From Bacteroidales bacterium (GTDB taxonomy: Bacteria; Bacteroidota; Bacteroidia; Bacteroidales; UBA7960), in assembly GCA_007131125.1 (NCBI GenBank), contig SLRE01000254.1, positions 1-6,357 of the forward strand: 6,357 bases of DNA, in the 5' to 3' direction. This document shows positions 4,601 to 6,357 of the stretch, in pieces. Below the pieces are notes generated by a model. That model had not been told where the DNA came from and did no database searches. It saw only the letters and a list, made by a program, of their open reading frames with translations. The position numbers and the translations under genes were made by a program. Numbering within the stretch: position 1 is the stretch's first letter; every line of letters starts with the position of its first letter.

Positions 4601-6357
4601 TTTATGGGGCAAGGTGAAATCACCGCTCGGGATCTTACAATCACCAGCTTTTTTGCTGATGATAAGATCTACGACGGGACCACTGAGGTAGTGAATTTCG
4701 GATTTTTATCATCAGGATATATATATGGTGATGATCTGGGATTCAGCTTGGATTTCGCTTTTGAAGACAAACATGTCGGATCTGATAAAACAGTCTATTT
4801 CAATGATATCGCTCTCACCGGTGGTGATGCGGGAAACTACCATCTAGTTACCAACACCGGCACTGCCCTGGCTGCGATTATCGCTCGTCCGATTACCGTC
4901 ACTGCAGTTGGTCACAGCAAGGTATACGACGGTACAGCTAATTCAAGTGTTCTACCGGTGATTACTGGCGATTTGGTTGGCGGCGATACTGCTGTCTGGA
5001 CACAAACCTTTGACACCAAAGATGTAGATACGGATAAAACTATTACCCCTGCAGGAACAATCACTGACGGCAATAATGGCAATAATTATGAGGTTACCTT
5101 TATTAGTGTTGCAACTGGTGAAATAACGCCTCGCCCCTTGACATTAAGCAACTTTGTTGCCGATAATAAGGTCTACGACGGCACCACGGTTGTAACCGGT
5201 GATGGCTTTGACGATGACCGGATCCCAGGTGACGACTTAGAATTCAACTACGACGTAGCCTTTGAAGACAAAAATGTTGGTGACGACAAAGATGTCGACT
5301 TCACCAATATTGCCATCAGTGGTGGAGATGACCAGGACAACTATATCCTGGTTGCCACAGAAGGCACTGCCAAAGCTGACATCAGTGCCCGTGATCTTAT
5401 CTTAAGCGACTTTGTTGCTGACGATAAGACTTACGACGGGAACACGGATGTCACAGGAGACGGTTTTGACGATGACCGCGTTACAGGCGATGAGCTCACT
5501 TTCAGCTACAATGTAGCTTTCGAGGATAAAAACGTCGGCACGGACAAAGATGTCAACTTCACCAATATTGCCATCAGCGGTGGAGATGACCAGGGCAACT
5601 ATACCCTGGTTACCACCTTCGACACTGCCACAGCTGACATCACCGCCCGTGACCTTACCCTTACCGCCTTTGTTGCCGATAGCAAGGTCTATGACGGCAC
5701 CACGGATGTAACCGGTTATGGCTTTGAAGACGACCGCGTTACAGGCAATGAGCTCACTTTCAGCTATAATGTAGCCTTCGAGGATAAAAACGTCGGCACG
5801 GACAAAGACGTCAATTTTACAAGCATAACCATCAGCGGTGGTGCAGACCGGGACAACTACAACCTGGTCACCACCTCCGGCACTGCCACAGCTGACATCA
5901 CTGCCCGTGACCTCACCCTTAGCAACTTTACTGCTAACAGCAAGGTATACGACGGCACCACGGTTGTAACCGGTTATGGCTTTGACGATGATCGGACCAC
6001 AGGTGACGTTCTCGATTTCAGCTACGATGTAGCTTTCGAGGACAAAAACGTCGGCAGGCACAAGGAAGTCAACTTCACAAACATCTCCATCAGCGGTGGC
6101 GCAGATGCAGGCAACTACAACCTGGTTACCACAGAAGGCACTGCCACAGCGAACATCACGCCCAGGAGCCTTACTATTACCGCAATCAATATTGTTAAGC
6201 TCTTCGGTGAAACCTACACCTTTGCCGGCACGGAGATCAGTGCAGAAGGCCTGGTAGACGGTGACAGAATAACCTTTGCTGTTATAACCAGTAAAGGTGC
6301 TGAAGAAACCGCTAGAATCGGCGACTACACCATTAATATTAGTGACGCAGAAGGCAA
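1586..6357 (+). CDS. Giant secreted GLUG/YDG-repeat surface protein, probable adhesin (3' end outside window)
   Basis: One frame stays open from TTG 1586 to the window edge: 1590 complete codons and no stop. Residues 1-30 are a signal peptide, about 31-218 an Asp/Ser/Glu-rich low-complexity segment, and about 225-387 an unrecognised, probably beta-rich domain. Residues 388-930 are a GLUG array: an N-terminal cap (FRISTAEHFNAIR, PFRGSYNGNGYTISGL), about 14 turns built on VGGLVGxNxxGxIxNS, and the usual cap YWDTQNSGDS to SYPLLRSF. Residues 931-1527 hold one degenerate (KVYNG) and six clear YDG domains (KVYDGTT, FEDKNVG, ISGGxDxxNY, TADITARDLTL). From 1528 an MBG-like domain begins (KLFGETYTF, GLVDGDRITF, IGDYTINIS). 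These families occur in large bacterial surface and secreted proteins. No enzyme motif was seen, so an adhesive or structural role is inferred. An SLH, LPXTG or other anchor would lie beyond the edge. No co-transcribed neighbour is visible. Confidence 0.93.
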   Translation, partial: MKTKKEHMLKYVVIVIAIALIVLVPAVTFADSECSADDESSSVKTECTDSEKTTSTCSDSSDSKSQSASDHPTTDSASTSIEAPASSDKKTSEKNSSDDQSSTDPSTDDETGDTSQDDSDSDTDSSGNADDSASGEDGKSDEGEADDNAKETDASDEDIGSDANSSDNGDEGSDENQSDGSAFDEENKSDDNEKADADLESDDASASDIDLSDEEKAKLAEDGSVEVTNGEGNSYIAEITSDKVVATDTAGTSFTVQFDNLDENIPLGSFQLTLPEGFTDMALVEDSIKVLAAELPNGEAKTWLGSVVDLVLSLWALDESSYLGQDESIAATFTATTPEIPTGYNLATQAWTDNSTANAYDDKGVATNTQNMAEYNTDPMIFALDQDNPFRISTAEHFNAIRHSPWGNYTQTADFTLHSWAFDGPIGTTSAPFRGSYNGNGYTISGLSLQRPSDSYVGLFGVTTNANISNVNLTVNSVLGIHYVGGLVGHMIFGTINNCTVIIEGSGIRGQGTFDGSQTGDYVGGLVGYNSGGTITNSSVIRGNRHDIQGDGSYVGGLVGYNLNGAITNCHTDVTVTGYDYYVGGLVGYNSGGTITDSSTDGLTWTLGHGGSPGKQGDYVGGLVGLNREGTIINCHTRGIVYSGGVFQGGQFFGGDCVGGLVGWNSNGTIQDSSAIGTVRGDGNEVGGLVGRSSGEITGSYASGSVTNHTNRALWYGGLVGINWGMIIDSFSTATVRGNEYVGGLAGSNEDLITNSYASGRVDAMIRMGGGLVGYNIGEVIGSYATGEVYGGAETRSHAFGGLVGSNTGNISYCYAIGSVRGAGSIGGLVGNNGGIITNCYAAGSLSKRDVYTLVGGLVATDFEAEGTIINSYWDTQNSGDSNSPYGTGRTTVQMQQSGTFSSWSISNQGGDDTTWRIYPGFSYPLLRSFMTEVSAAKVYNGDALICQFTDFMDSELNPVAIDFALEVNGVFADRNVGACVISLSFGPLGDENAPQRSALLQKYDFMGQGEITARDLTITSFFADDKIYDGTTEVVNFGFLSSGYIYGDDLGFSLDFAFEDKHVGSDKTVYFNDIALTGGDAGNYHLVTNTGTALAAIIARPITVTAVGHSKVYDGTANSSVLPVITGDLVGGDTAVWTQTFDTKDVDTDKTITPAGTITDGNNGNNYEVTFISVATGEITPRPLTLSNFVADNKVYDGTTVVTGDGFDDDRIPGDDLEFNYDVAFEDKNVGDDKDVDFTNIAISGGDDQDNYILVATEGTAKADISARDLILSDFVADDKTYDGNTDVTGDGFDDDRVTGDELTFSYNVAFEDKNVGTDKDVNFTNIAISGGDDQGNYTLVTTFDTATADITARDLTLTAFVADSKVYDGTTDVTGYGFEDDRVTGNELTFSYNVAFEDKNVGTDKDVNFTSITISGGADRDNYNLVTTSGTATADITARDLTLSNFTANSKVYDGTTVVTGYGFDDDRTTGDVLDFSYDVAFEDKNVGRHKEVNFTNISISGGADAGNYNLVTTEGTATANITPRSLTITAINIVKLFGETYTFAGTEISAEGLVDGDRITFAVITSKGAEETARIGDYTINISDAEG
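1676..2239 (+). repeat. Acidic Ser/Asp/Glu low-complexity stalk
   Basis: About 188 residues, roughly 60 percent Asp, Ser and Glu, follow the signal peptide directly. The first third is Ser/Thr-rich with some Lys and three Cys (C34, C47, C57); the rest is dominated by SD, DD and DE pairs, for example DDSDSDTDSSGNADD. It is not an exact DNA repeat. Codons vary (GAT/GAC, TCT/TCC), which argues for selection on composition rather than recent slippage. It resembles the SD stalks of Sdr/Clf proteins, but those lie next to the C-terminal wall anchor, whereas this one is at the mature N-terminus. Confidence 0.85.
2951..4165 (+). repeat. GLUG repeat array, about 14 turns
   Basis: Core motifs start at 2951 (YVGLFG), 3032, 3149, 3245, 3329, 3440, 3554, 3638, 3731, 3806, 3887, 3983, 4061 and 4145 (degenerate, VGGLVA). 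Spacing is 25 to 39 residues, so turns carry loops of varying length between the constant GGLVG and the following GxIxNS strand. Turns 2, 4, 6, 12 and 13 have Cys at or next to the position where others have Ser (NNC, TNC, INC, SYC, TNC). The regular pattern suggests a right-handed beta-solenoid, which is an inference from the motif. DNA identity between turns is low to moderate, so the array is old compared with the YDG repeats downstream. Confidence 0.88.
5138..6169 (+). repeat. Four tandem 258-bp YDG repeats
   Basis: Units begin at the Leu codon of the (A)RDLTL motif at 5138, 5396, 5654 and 5912, each exactly 258 bp (86 codons). The YDG codons fall at 5174, 5432, 5690 and 5948. Long stretches are nearly identical between units, for example the sequence around GAGCTCACTTTCAGCTA in units 2 and 3. 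Earlier YDG domains (Tyr codons at 4403, 4670, 4925) are spaced 249 to 267 bp and are more diverged. The pattern indicates recent duplication or gene conversion of the last four units. Confidence 0.9.
6167..6357 (+). other. Start of an MBG-like domain (cut by window edge)
   Basis: After the last YDG unit the pattern changes: KLFGETYTFAGTEI replaces KVYDGTT, followed by GLVDGDRITFAV and GDYTINISDAEG. This fits the MBG (YGx-type) beta domain that often follows YDG domains in surface proteins. At least 60 residues are visible and the end is outside the window. More such domains probably follow. Confidence 0.7.

Noticed and set aside
5402..6061. Long minus-strand open frame (219 codons) across the YDG repeats
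   Set aside because: It is a repeat artefact: the 258-bp period is a multiple of 3, so an antisense frame open in one unit stays open in all. It has no ribosome binding site or family match and the plus-strand reading is clearly coding.

Overview
The window looks like Gram-positive, probably clostridial (Firmicutes) DNA. This is inferred from a near-consensus AGGGGGTGA ribosome binding site in front of a TTG start, a sigma-A-type promoter, moderate GC, and the kinds of protein present. No rRNA, tRNA, CRISPR or recognisable insertion sequence was seen.

Positions 1 to about 1240 are a gene graveyard. In 1.2 kb there are remnants of five genes, none intact. They are the C-terminal part of a PfpI/DJ-1-type protein (minus strand, running off the left edge), a ribbon-helix-helix antitoxin with an in-frame stop at codon 10, its PIN-domain toxin partner with a one-base frameshift and a lost C-terminus, a short fragment resembling the C-terminal membrane anchor of an unidentified protein, and the last 48 codons of a MinD/CooC-type P-loop ATPase (minus strand). 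The promoter of the toxin-antitoxin pair is still well preserved: TTGCTT, 17 bp, TATAAT, then a perfect 12-bp-arm palindrome over the presumed transcription start.

Positions 1186 to 1571 contain no recognisable gene. They hold two hairpins just upstream of the next gene, probably in its 5' leader, and one DNA dyad.

Positions 1586 to 6357 are one uninterrupted plus-strand reading frame of at least 1590 codons, still open at the right edge. It encodes a very large secreted or surface protein. In order it has a signal peptide, about 190 residues of Asp/Ser/Glu-rich low complexity, an unrecognised probable beta domain, an array of about 14 GLUG turns (probable beta-solenoid) with its typical N- and C-terminal caps, one degenerate and six clear YDG domains, and the start of an MBG-like domain. 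The last four YDG domains form a DNA-level tandem repeat with an exact 258-bp period. The architecture suggests an adhesin or S-layer-associated fibre. The cell-wall anchor, if any, lies beyond the window.
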